DNA from: CAYFYS01 sp965202905
GTDB lineage: Bacteria; Pseudomonadota; Alphaproteobacteria; MPNO01
Length of the DNA stretch: 64,000 bases
Assembly: GCA_965202905.1 (NCBI GenBank)
Contig: OZ241868.1
Span: forward strand, 744,001-808,000
Direction: 5' to 3'
How positions within the stretch are numbered: the stretch's first letter is position 1; every line of letters starts with the position of its first letter. Below the pieces are notes generated by a model. The model saw only the letters and a list, made by a program, of their open reading frames with translations. It made no database searches and had not been told where the DNA came from. This document shows, one piece after another, positions 43,377 through 51,478 of the stretch. The position numbers were made by a program, and so were the translations under genes.

Positions 43377-45733
43377 GCCGCTCGCCTGACGGATATATCG
43401 GTCATTCGGTCCCCCGCCGCGAAGACAAGCGGCTGCTGCGCGGCGAGGGCAGCTTTGTCGCCGACCTGGCGCTGCCCGACATGGTCCATGTCGCCTTTGC
43501 GCGCAGCCAGATCGCCCATGCGTCCATCGCCTCGATCGACATGAGCGCTGCCGGCGCTGCCGATGGCGTCGTGCTGGCTGTGTCCGGCGCTGAGCTCGCC
43601 GGCGAACTCGCGCCGATCGGCGGCATGCAAGTCTCCGCGCCGAAGGGCTGGGCCGAGCGCGTCCGCCACCGCATCGCCCTGCCGGCCCAGCGCATCCTGG
43701 CCGACGACAAGGTACGCTATGTCGGCGAGGCGTACGCGCTGGTCGTCGCCGAGGACCGCTATCTGGCCGAGGACGCGGTCGAGCTGATCGAGGCCGCGTT
43801 CGAGCCGATCCGGGCCCTGGCCAACGCCGAGGCCGCGCTGGCTGAAGGGGTCCCGGCGGTCCATCCCGATCTCGGCGGCAACGCGGTCGCCGAGCTCCAT
43901 ATCGAAAAGGGCGCGGTGGCCGTGGCGATGGCGGAAGCGCCGCATCGGATCAAGCGGCGCTTCGTCCACCACCGCTACGCGGCGATGCCGATGGAATGCC
44001 GCGGCGTGGCGGCCGAATATGAGCGACGCACCGACACGCTGACCGTCTGGTCTTCGACCCAGGTGGTCCACTGGGTGCGCAAGGAACTCGCGATCACGCT
44101 GGGGATGCCGGAGGAGAAGATCCGTGTGGTCGCGCCCGACGTCGGTGGCGGCTTCGGCGGCAAGGGCCACGTCTATCCGGAGGATCTGATCGTTCCCTAC
44201 CTCGCCCGGCGGTTGGGCCGGCCGGTTCGCTGGATCGAGGACCGTCACGAGCACATCCTCAATGCCGCCCATTCGCGCGACAACATCCACGACGCCGAGA
44301 TCGGCTTCGACGACGAAGGCTGCATCCTCGCGTTCAGCGACGACTTCCTGATCGATTCCGGCGCCTATTCGCCGGTCGGCGCCGGGGTCGCCTACAACAC
44401 GGCCGCGCATCTGATCGGGCCCTACCAGATCGAGAACTTCGAGGCCTCGATCACTCTGGTTACCACCAACAAGACGCCCAACGCGCCCTATCGCGGGGCC
44501 GGGCGGCCGGAGGCCGTGCAGGTCACCGAGCGCATGATCGACCTGATAGCCGCCCATCTCGGCATCGAGGCCGCCGAGGCCCGGCTGCGCAACATGATCC
44601 GGCCCGAGCAGATGCCCTATGCGGTCGGCCTGCCCTACCGCGACGGCGCGCCGATGATCTATGACGGCGGCGACTATCCGGCAGCGCTCCGGCGCGCGAT
44701 CGAGGAGGTCGGCGGGCTGGAGGCCTTCCGTGCGCGCCAGAAGGCCGCACTCGCGGACGGGCGCTATCTCGGGATCGGCCTGGCCTGCTACACCGAGGGC
44801 ACCGGCGTCGGGCCGTTCGAGGGCGCGACCGTCAAGATCGACCCCACAGGCAAGGTGATCGTCGCCACCGGCGCCTGCCCGCAGGGCCAGGGCCACGAGA
44901 CCATCTTCGCCCAGGTCGCGGCCGACATGTGGCGGGCGCCGATCGAGGATGTGGTCGTCCAGCTCGCCGATACTTCGAGCCTGACGATGGGCTACGGCAC
45001 GCTGGCCAGCCGTAGCACTGTCGCCTCCTCAATGGCGATCGGGCAGGCCTCCGACAAGGTCAAGGAACGGGTCTTCGCGGTCGCGGCCCACCTGCTGGAG
45101 ACCGGCGAGGCCGATCTGGAGCTGCGCAACGGGGCCGTTGGCGTCAAGGGCGTGCCCGACATGGCGCTGACCCTGAAGGAGATTGCCACGGCGGCCGCGC
45201 CCGGCTGGCTGAGCCGCCGGCCGAAAGGCAGCGAGGCCGGGCTCGAAGCGACGAGCTACTACGAGCCGCCAACCGTCACCTGGGCCTACGCGGCAAACGC
45301 CGCGATCGTCGAGATCGAGCGCGAGACCGGGCGCGTCAAGGTCGAGAAGTATGTCGAGGTTCACGACGCCGGCATCCTGGTGAATCCGGGGCTTGCCGAC
45401 GGCCAAGTCAAGGGTGGGCTGGTCCAGGGCCTGGGTGGGGCGATGTTCGAGGCCCTGGTCTACGACGACAACGGCCAAATTCTGACCGGCAGTCTCGCCG
45501 ACTACCTGCTGCCGACTGCCGCCGAGACGCCGCCGATCGTGGTCGTCCACCAGGAGACCCCGAGCCCAGCCAACCCGCTGGGCGTCAAGGGCCTGGGCGA
45601 AGGCGGCGCCATCGCCCCCCCGGTGGTGATCGCCAACGCCGTCACCGACGCGCTCAAACCCTTCGGCGCGGAGTTCAACACCCTGCCGATCCGCTGGGAA
45701 GACGTGCTGGCGGCCTTCGATTCATTTGCCTGA
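43373..45733 (+). CDS. Molybdenum hydroxylase large subunit (CoxL family, form II-like loop)
   Basis: Catalytic molybdopterin subunit (786 aa). It has the N-terminal VPRREDKRLLRGEGSFVADL, APDVGGGFGGKGHVYPED, the active-site loop APYRGAGRPEAVQVTER (about residue 367) and GVKGLGEGGAIAPP with the catalytic Glu near the C-terminus. The loop resembles form II CoxL (AYRGAGR) and not the CO-specific AYxCSFR, so CO oxidation is unlikely. It forms a complete enzyme with the two preceding genes and is downstream of an importer. The substrate is likely a nitrogen heterocycle or aldehyde but is not known. Confidence 0.93.
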   Translation: MSRSPDGYIGHSVPRREDKRLLRGEGSFVADLALPDMVHVAFARSQIAHASIASIDMSAAGAADGVVLAVSGAELAGELAPIGGMQVSAPKGWAERVRHRIALPAQRILADDKVRYVGEAYALVVAEDRYLAEDAVELIEAAFEPIRALANAEAALAEGVPAVHPDLGGNAVAELHIEKGAVAVAMAEAPHRIKRRFVHHRYAAMPMECRGVAAEYERRTDTLTVWSSTQVVHWVRKELAITLGMPEEKIRVVAPDVGGGFGGKGHVYPEDLIVPYLARRLGRPVRWIEDRHEHILNAAHSRDNIHDAEIGFDDEGCILAFSDDFLIDSGAYSPVGAGVAYNTAAHLIGPYQIENFEASITLVTTNKTPNAPYRGAGRPEAVQVTERMIDLIAAHLGIEAAEARLRNMIRPEQMPYAVGLPYRDGAPMIYDGGDYPAALRRAIEEVGGLEAFRARQKAALADGRYLGIGLACYTEGTGVGPFEGATVKIDPTGKVIVATGACPQGQGHETIFAQVAADMWRAPIEDVVVQLADTSSLTMGYGTLASRSTVASSMAIGQASDKVKERVFAVAAHLLETGEADLELRNGAVGVKGVPDMALTLKEIATAAAPGWLSRRPKGSEAGLEATSYYEPPTVTWAYAANAAIVEIERETGRVKVEKYVEVHDAGILVNPGLADGQVKGGLVQGLGGAMFEALVYDDNGQILTGSLADYLLPTAAETPPIVVVHQETPSPANPLGVKGLGEGGAIAPPVVIANAVTDALKPFGAEFNTLPIRWEDVLAAFDSFA

Positions 45734-45776
45734 GAAACGCGATCCGGGGTCAATCCGGCATCGACGCCGCGGCCAG

Positions 45777-46784
45777 CTACATCTGCTGCCTTGTCGTCCG
45801 ATCGTCGATGATTTTCGCCAAGTCTAAAAAATCGTCGTAGCAAGCCTGGACAGCGCCCTGGTGCCCACCGATCGCGCCATCGGCCGGCTTGAGCAAGAAC
45901 ATCGGTTTATTGCTCTCCTGCGCCATGGGCATCAATGAACGATAGTCTTTTAATTGGGCCAAGCAGTGATCGTCATCATCAATCGGCACGTCGTTCGAGG
46001 GCTCATCAAGAATTGATTTTCGATATTCGCCAGGGATCTGATCTATCCATCGCGCATACGCCTTGACCGGGCGCTCATATCTAACCGAATGGCGCATCAC
46101 GACGTATCCGACCGGCATCATCTCACCTTGCGGCAGCGGGAACGCGCTATCCGGGTTCGGGTTCTTTGACTCGCGCTCCTCCCATCCCGACTTGCGCTCC
46201 TTCCATCCCTGTCTCCAATTCAACAGCGTCGGACCCATGTTCCGCAATCCCTGGAGAGAAAAAAGATCGGGGCTGAGGGGGATGACGACAGAATCGGATG
46301 CGATCATCGCGGCGCGGTTGACGGCGCCGAGATTCGGCCCGACATCGATCAGCGCCAAGTCCGCGTTGAAACCCTTCGCGGCACGTTCAATAATCCGCGA
46401 GAACGCCGTGGTGACACGAAACGCGCGCTCCTGGCCATCCAAACATTGTGGCCATTGCGCCGACAGATCATCCTCGAACCGGGACAGCGCCAAGTGCCCC
46501 GGCACCAGCCTGATATTCTCCGACGGTGTTTGCCAAGAGGGTGCGCCGATATCGCCGACGCCTCTCAGAAGCGGCGCGATTGCGCCAAAGATCGTCCCCT
46601 CGCCGCTTTCCCACAAATCCTCGAGGGCCCCTTCGTCGAGAAACATGCTTGTGAGATTGGCTTGTGGATCCAGATCCGCCGCAACGACGCGACAACGCAT
46701 TTCAGCGAACATCCAGGCCAAATGATAAACAAGCGAAGTTTTGCCTACGCCTCCTTTATTGTTGAAAAACGCGATCGTCTTCAT
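45777..46784 (-). CDS. ParA-like ATPase of the AlbA_2-linked cassette
   Basis: ParA/MinD-type deviant P-loop ATPase (335 aa). The P-loop is FNNKGGVGKTSLVYHLAW (residues 8-25), followed by DLDPQANLTSMFL and Walker B-like LALIDVGPNLGAVNRAAM. The C-terminal part, from GYVVMRHSVRYERPVKAY to SNKPMFLLKPADGAIG, is specific for a conserved subgroup not tied to plasmid partition. No ParB or centromere-like repeats adjoin it. A 21-bp tandem duplication adds seven residues near residue 196. The ATG overlaps the stop of the AlbA_2 tail fragment. GC content is visibly lower than in both flanks. The function is unknown; it may belong to a defence or regulatory module. Confidence 0.85.
   Translation of the reverse strand: MKTIAFFNNKGGVGKTSLVYHLAWMFAEMRCRVVAADLDPQANLTSMFLDEGALEDLWESGEGTIFGAIAPLLRGVGDIGAPSWQTPSENIRLVPGHLALSRFEDDLSAQWPQCLDGQERAFRVTTAFSRIIERAAKGFNADLALIDVGPNLGAVNRAAMIASDSVVIPLSPDLFSLQGLRNMGPTLLNWRQGWKERKSGWEERESKNPNPDSAFPLPQGEMMPVGYVVMRHSVRYERPVKAYARWIDQIPGEYRKSILDEPSNDVPIDDDDHCLAQLKDYRSLMPMAQESNKPMFLLKPADGAIGGHQGAVQACYDDFLDLAKIIDDRTTRQQM
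46168..46209. repeat. 21-bp imperfect tandem duplication in the ParA-like gene
   Basis: Two adjacent 21-nt units (46168-46188 and 46189-46209) are identical at 19 of 21 positions and encode the repeated GW(K/E)ER(K/E)S. The duplication keeps the frame. Confidence 0.85.
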
Positions 46785-46957
46785 CACGCCGGTCTCACTT
46801 CGACAAGCACATGACCCGGTTCAGCGTTAAACCTGGGTTTGGGGTTACCATTCCTGGCAAACTCCGCACGAAATCTCGGGATGCCCGATCCGGATCGTTG
46901 CACGAACCCCAAGGTTTTCAATGCTTCGGCAACGCCCAGTATGGAAATCAGGTTCAT
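46784..46957 (-). CDS. C-terminal fragment of the AlbA_2/GHKL protein, with its own ribosome-binding site
   Basis: 57-aa ORF whose body (VAEALKTLGFVQRSGSGIPR, then NGNPKPRF and EPGHVLVEVRP) is the C-terminal tail of AlbA_2-type ATP-binding proteins. It begins with ATG preceded by AGGAGG at 6-nt spacing, and its stop overlaps the ParA-like start. The separate signal could keep the ParA-like gene translated even though the upstream ORF is broken. Confidence 0.5.
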   Translation of the reverse strand: MNLISILGVAEALKTLGFVQRSGSGIPRFRAEFARNGNPKPRFNAEPGHVLVEVRPA

Positions 46958-47757
46958 GACGGCCTCCTGTAGAGTACTGTAAGGATGCCGACTCGCCGCA
47001 TCAAGCCCCTACCTAAATTATTGTGTAAACGATTCCCGGTCGCCCGAAATTCCGCGTATTGACGCGCCCGTATGGTCCGCCCGGACTGATGATTTCAATT
47101 CGATCAGCATACCAAAAGATCCGCGTCGGCGCCGTCGTGTCTGCGTAGGTCCGGTGGATGACGGCGTTGCGAACCAACTCTCTCAGTGCGGCGATCGGAT
47201 AGTCTGGACGATGTTCCTCCCGCCCCGAACTGAGATCCGCCGCGGTCGAAATGTGGGCGAGGAGCTTTTCGTCGATCTGACGGATCTGATCCCCCAGCGG
47301 GCCGCGAATTTCCGTCTGGTCTTTGATCGGATCGGTGATCGCCGTCCCATCGAAGCGTACGAACTGAATGTAGGCGCCTGGCAAATAATGATTCGGATCG
47401 TCGGCGAGAACCAGGATCGCGGTGTTGGTTGGATGCCTGTCCGGCGTCACCAGACGAAGCGCGACAAGCTGGTCAAACTCCGCGCGAGCGTTCTGCGACA
47501 GCACCTCCGGCGTAATTGCCAAGGGCAGATATTCCGTGCGGAAGCGAGTCAAGTTCAAAATTCGCGCATTGCCCGTTATCGCTCACGCCGACGAAGATCA
47601 CCTCCAGTTTATCGTGACGAGGCAAGTCGTTGGCAAATGCACAGATGGCTTCGGCAATTTTCGATTTTTTGGTTGTCGATATAGTCCGTTCGACGCGATC
47701 CGATTCCAGATCCTCGAATAAAGCGGCCAATTCATCATCGAGCAGCATTGCCGACAC
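46784..47757 (-). pseudogene. AlbA_2 (Schlafen-type)/GHKL ATP-binding protein, broken
   Basis: Remains of an ATP-binding transcriptional-regulator-like protein. The N-terminal AlbA_2 domain is read from 47757 (ALFEDLESDRVERT, KIAEAICAFANDLPRH, VIFVGVSDNGQCANFE). It is followed after a frame change by LTRFRTEYLPLAI, AYIQFVRFDGT and the GHKL-like DYPIAALRELVRNAVIHRTY, RIFWYADRIEIISPGGPYG, ending at a stop near 47013. About 60 residues expected between the two parts are missing. The final tail is displaced to the ORF at 46784-46957 by roughly 80 nt of unrelated sequence. So there is at least one internal deletion and one small insertion. Low GC like the ParA-like gene, with which it forms a two-gene cassette. 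Confidence 0.8.
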
Positions 47758-47787
47758 TCATGCAGAACGCCCGTAGGACAAACATTG

Positions 47788-48382
47788 TCAGCCCAGTTCG
47801 TAAGGCGCCTGCGTGGGGCCGTAGCGCTGGACTCGGGCGCCGGAATCGGGATCGTACCAGTTCTGCAGATTGGCGCCGACATTGCTGCTGCGCACGATGT
47901 TGCCGATGGTCTTCCCGGGCCCGTTGTATTCGGCGTTGTATCCGGCATGGGACCTTGCCCGGCAGGACGAAGTCGATATAGCCGGGCGCAACCTCGTGCT
48001 GGCCCTCGTGTTTCAGCGCGGCGCGGTCGGGGTCGCTGTTGTCGGTCCGGCGGTAGTGGTGGACGGTCTCGCCCCCCTGCATGACGCCGTAGAGCGTCCA
48101 GACCTCGTCGTGGTCGTGGATCGGCGCGCCCTCGCCCGCCTGCTTGATCAGCGCGTTGATGACGAAGCCGTAATCCGGATCCTCGTAGAACAGCAGGTTC
48201 TCGTAATGGCCCTTCCCGGGATCGTTGCGCGAGGGCCATGTCCGCGAATGCGCGGTCAGGGCCTTGTCGGCGAGCAGCCGGCCGAGATGCGGCCGCACCT
48301 TCTCCCAGCGCTCTTGCACATCCTCGACCTCCTCATAGAGGCTTCGCATGGTGTCGATGAATACCCGGACCGCCGGCAGCAT
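47788..48382 (-). pseudogene. Cupin-domain protein with a +1 frameshift
   Basis: Cupin protein of about 197 residues if corrected. The first part (HYENLLFYEDPDYGFVI, APIHDHDEVWTLYGVMQGGE, EVAPGYIDFVLPGKV) is in one frame. The C-terminus (HAGYNAEYNGPGKTIGNIV, then NLQNWYDPDSG and PTQAPYELG) is in another, with the switch at the run of three G (plus strand) at 47949-47951, where one extra base explains the change. A sequence error cannot be excluded for this single lesion. ATG at 48382 is preceded by GGAGG. The uncorrected ORF would run on with an unrelated tail to about 47735. Confidence 0.75.
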
Positions 48383-48475
48383 CGCGATGACCGCCTCCAA
48401 TCGTCATTGACGCGCAGCCATCCTACACCAATCCGGAATTTGCGGTAGTCTCGGACAAGACCGGGGGAGGACACG

Positions 48476-49264
48476 ATGGAAATCGACGTCGACAAGACCG
48501 CCACCTATGAGAGCCTCAGGGACCGGGTGGTGATCATCACCGGCGGCGGCCAGGGCATCGGCCGCGGCTATGCCCATCACTTTGCCGCCCAGGGGTCGAT
48601 CCCGGTGATCGCCGAGCTCGACGGCGAGAACGGCGAGAGGGTCCGGGCCGAGGTCGAGGAAAAGGGCGGCCGCGCGCTGGCGATCCAGACCGATGTCGCC
48701 GACAAGGCCGCCGTCGATGCGCTCGCCGCCAAGACGCTGGCGGCCTTCGGGCGCATCGATGTCCTGATCAACAACGCCGCCGTCTTCTCGCGCATCACCA
48801 TGGCGCCCTTCTGGGAACTGTCGGTGGACGAGTGGAAGGCGGCGATGGACGTCAACATAACCGGCTCGTTTCTGTGCGCACGCGCCGTCGTGCCGGCGAT
48901 GCAGGCGGCGCGCTGGGGCCGCATCGTCAACGTCACCTCCGGCACGGTGAAGACCGGCCCGCCGAACTATCTCCACTACGTTACGTCCAAGGCCGCGATA
49001 ATCGGCATGACGCGATCGATGGCGCGCGAGCTCGGCGCGTGGAACATCACGGTCAACACCTTCTGGCCCGGCGTCACCAAGACCGAGGTCGAGCGCCCCT
49101 CGGTGCCCGAGCACATGTTCGCCAAATTCGTCGAACAGCAGGTCATCAAGCACTCGACCCGGTTGGAGGACATGGCGAAGCCCATGATGTTCCTGTGCTC
49201 GGACGAGGCCTCCTACATCACCGGACAGATCATGGAAGCCGACGGCGGGCTCAACTTCAGTTGA
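48476..49264 (+). CDS. Short-chain dehydrogenase/reductase
   Basis: Classical SDR (262 aa) that oxidises or reduces a hydroxyl/keto group with NAD(P). The cofactor motif is ITGGGQGIGRGYA (residues about 20-32), NNAAV follows near 100, Ser in NVTSGTVK, and the catalytic YVTSK (Tyr near residue 165). The C-terminal ITGQIMEADGGLNFS is typical of the FabG-like branch. The ATG has GGGGGAGG upstream. The stop is followed in the same frame by the remnant of a decarboxylase-like gene. The substrate is unknown. Confidence 0.9.
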   Translation: MEIDVDKTATYESLRDRVVIITGGGQGIGRGYAHHFAAQGSIPVIAELDGENGERVRAEVEEKGGRALAIQTDVADKAAVDALAAKTLAAFGRIDVLINNAAVFSRITMAPFWELSVDEWKAAMDVNITGSFLCARAVVPAMQAARWGRIVNVTSGTVKTGPPNYLHYVTSKAAIIGMTRSMARELGAWNITVNTFWPGVTKTEVERPSVPEHMFAKFVEQQVIKHSTRLEDMAKPMMFLCSDEASYITGQIMEADGGLNFS

Positions 49265-49288
49265 GCCCGCACGCGAGGCCGCGCCGAT

Positions 49289-49583
49289 CGCGATATCGAG
49301 AGACCGGGCGACTTGAAGGGAAAGTGCATCGGCGTACGGGAAAACCAGATGACCGCGGCGATCTGGGTGCGGGGTATGCTCAAGGACGAGTATGGCTTGG
49401 CCCGGGTCGCCCAGGAATATGCCGAAACCAGGGCCGTGATGGGCGAAGACTACTGGTCCTGCGGCGTGGAGCCCAACCGGAAGACGCTGGAGGCGCTGTG
49501 CCGTCATGCCCACGATCAAGGCGTCGCCGCTCGCCGTCGAGACGCTGTTCGCGCCGCAGACCCTGGAGATCTCCAGGGTCTGA
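49289..49583 (+). pseudogene. 4,5-dihydroxyphthalate-decarboxylase-like protein, deletion remnant
   Basis: Fragment recognised from family patterns: RPGDLKGKCIGVRENQMTAA then WVRGMLKDEYG (middle of the protein) joined directly to MGEDYWSCGVEPNRKTLEAL and CRHAHDQGVAARR (C-terminal part). A frame change near 49515-49535 then gives LAVETLFAPQTLEISRV and a stop at 49581-49583. Roughly 170 residues between the two blocks and the N-terminal third are absent. The intact family comprises periplasmic-binding-like decarboxylases of phthalate pathways. It follows the SDR stop in frame, so it is clearly a relic and not a new gene. Confidence 0.8.
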
Positions 49584-49623
49584 CCGGGACGCGCAGGACC
49601 ACATGACAGGCGGAGGAACGGAC

Positions 49624-50793
49624 GTGTCGAATCAGGCAGGCATGCGCTGGGTCGGGACCTGGACATCGACGCCGGCGGCGACCGAAGGCATCGCGCTCGA
49701 CGGCCAGACGGTGCGCATCATCGCCCATGTGAGCATCGGCTGCCCGATGCTGCGGGTCCGTTTGTCGAATGCCTGCGGCATGGACAAGCTCGACATCGGC
49801 GCAGCGACGGTTGCGCTGCGGAACGAAGGGGCCGATATCGTCCCGGGCTCCGCGCGGGCGCTGACCTTCAACGGAGCGCCGTCGATACGCATCGCGCCGG
49901 GCGCACTGGCGATCAGCGACCCGGTGGAACTCGAGGTCGCTCCGCTGTCCGATCTTGCCGTCAGCGTCCATCTTCCGGGCGCGCTGGGCGAGGACTTTCC
50001 CGTCACCGGCCATACCACCGCGCGGCAGACCAACTATATCTCGCCCGCCGGCGACTTCACCGGGGAGACCGGGATGCCGGTCGCCGAGACAGTGGAGGCC
50101 GCCCTGATCGTGAGCGGCATCGACGCGCTTGCGCCGGAGGGTACGGCGGGGATCGTCACGCTGGGGGACTCGCTGACCGACGGCAACATCTCCACCGTCG
50201 ACGCCAACAGCCGCTGGCCCGACCAGCTCGCGCGCCGGCTCATCGCGCGCGCCGGCAACCGGCCGCCGGGGGTGATGAACCAGGGCATCGGCGGCAACCG
50301 GCTGATCCACGATGCGCGCGGCGGCAGCACCCAGCGCCGGTTCGACCGCGACGTGCTGGCGCAGCCGGGCGTCACCCACGTCATCGTGCTCATCGGCATC
50401 AACGATCTGCGCAACCGCCCACGCAAGCCCGAGGAGGAGGTTACCGCCGGGGAGATGATCGCCGGCCTGCACCAACTCGCGCAGCGGGCGCGGACCGCGG
50501 GGCTGAAGGTCTTCGGCGGCACGCTTCTGACCTATGAGCGCGAGAACTACCTGCCGCCGCCGGGATTGCCGGGCCTCTACACCGAGGAGGGCGAGGAAAA
50601 GCGCCAGGCGATCAACGTCTGGATCCGCTCCGGCGGCGCGTTCGATGCGGTGATCGATTTCGAGAGGGCGCTGCGCGATCCGGCGCACCCGACGCAGATG
50701 CTGCCAGAATACGACTGCGGCGACCACCTTCACCCGAGCGACGCGGGTTATCTGCACATGGGCGACATCATCGACATGTCGCTATTCGGTTGA
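49624..50793 (+). CDS. SGNH/GDSL-family hydrolase
   Basis: Esterase-type hydrolase (389 aa). Block I GDSLTDGNI (nucleophile Ser, about residue 183), block II GIGGNRLIHD, block III LIGINDLRN and block V DHLHPSDAGY with catalytic Asp and His. The N-terminal 170 residues form an extra domain (WVGTWTSTPAATEG ...) seen in secreted or cytosolic GDSL hydrolases of the rhamnogalacturonan-acetylesterase-like group. The GTG at 49624 has GGAGGA 6 nt upstream; ATG at 49603 is the alternative. No signal peptide is seen. The ester substrate is unknown. Confidence 0.88.
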   Translation: MSNQAGMRWVGTWTSTPAATEGIALDGQTVRIIAHVSIGCPMLRVRLSNACGMDKLDIGAATVALRNEGADIVPGSARALTFNGAPSIRIAPGALAISDPVELEVAPLSDLAVSVHLPGALGEDFPVTGHTTARQTNYISPAGDFTGETGMPVAETVEAALIVSGIDALAPEGTAGIVTLGDSLTDGNISTVDANSRWPDQLARRLIARAGNRPPGVMNQGIGGNRLIHDARGGSTQRRFDRDVLAQPGVTHVIVLIGINDLRNRPRKPEEEVTAGEMIAGLHQLAQRARTAGLKVFGGTLLTYERENYLPPPGLPGLYTEEGEEKRQAINVWIRSGGAFDAVIDFERALRDPAHPTQMLPEYDCGDHLHPSDAGYLHMGDIIDMSLFG

Positions 50794-50929
50794 GGCGCTG
50801 CTCCGCGTCAGGCTTTCGGGCGGGCTCGACCGGGCCGGTGGATGCGCTCGTCGGCCGATCCTTCCCTTTGCCGGTGCCACCGCCGGCTCGGTTTAGTGTT
50901 TTTTCAGAACCGTATCGGGAGCTCCCGAC

Positions 50930-51376
50930 ATGACCTACTCGACGCCCGGCCGTCCCGAGTTCGACACGCTGGACAAGCTTGTTTCGCGCTACGTCGATGG
51001 CCAAGGGCCCTGCCCTGGGTCGAGCTTCCCTTCAAGGATGTAGAGGGAAGATCCTGCTGCGCGACGACCAGGGCGTGAGCACTACGCTCGCCCGTATGGC
51101 GCCGGGCGGCGAGATCCCGCATCACGAGCACACCGGCCTGGAGCAGACCTGCGTCATCGAGGGCGGCTTCGAGGACCACGACGGCGTCTGCGGCGGCGGC
51201 GAATATGTCTGGCGCCTGGCCGGTAACCGCCACGTCGCCCGCTCCAGGAACGGCTGCCCGATGCTGGTCTTTTTCGAATCCTCAACATCTATCCGTCGGG
51301 CGACATGGAAGACATGATCATGGAGACCTACATGGTGCAGATGGCGGAGGCACAGAAGGTCGGGGCGGACGCTTAA
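50930..51376 (+). pseudogene. Cupin (ChrR-like) gene with three frameshifts
   Basis: From ATG 50930 the reading MTYSTPGRPEFDTLDKLVSR is followed, after frame changes near 50999-51012 and 51038-51050, by ALPWVELPFK and GKILLRDDQGVSTTLARMAP, then GGEIPHHEHTGLEQTCVIEGG (metal-binding cupin motif). A third change near 51283-51292 leads to NIYPSGDMEDMIMETYMVQM and TAA. Each segment is family-like, so this was a cupin of about 145 residues and is now unreadable as one protein. Confidence 0.8.
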
Positions 51377-51478
51377 CCCGTCTTTCCGATCTTCGCCGCC
51401 AGGCGGATCGCGACCCCCGGTCATGTCGGGCACGGCCGCGTCGGGCTCAATGCCGTTTCCGGCTGGACCCAGGCTGGA

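Noticed and set aside
43184..44896. 570-codon minus-strand ORF over the CoxS/CoxL genes
   Set aside because: Shadow of genes with complete cofactor motifs on the other strand.
45777..46784. Plasmid partition locus
   Set aside because: No ParB, no iterons or parS-like repeats, and the C-terminal region belongs to a different conserved subgroup.
48832..49602. Extension of the SGNH hydrolase upstream through the SDR
   Set aside because: It reads out of frame through the intact SDR. Ribosome-binding sites exist at 49603 and 49624.
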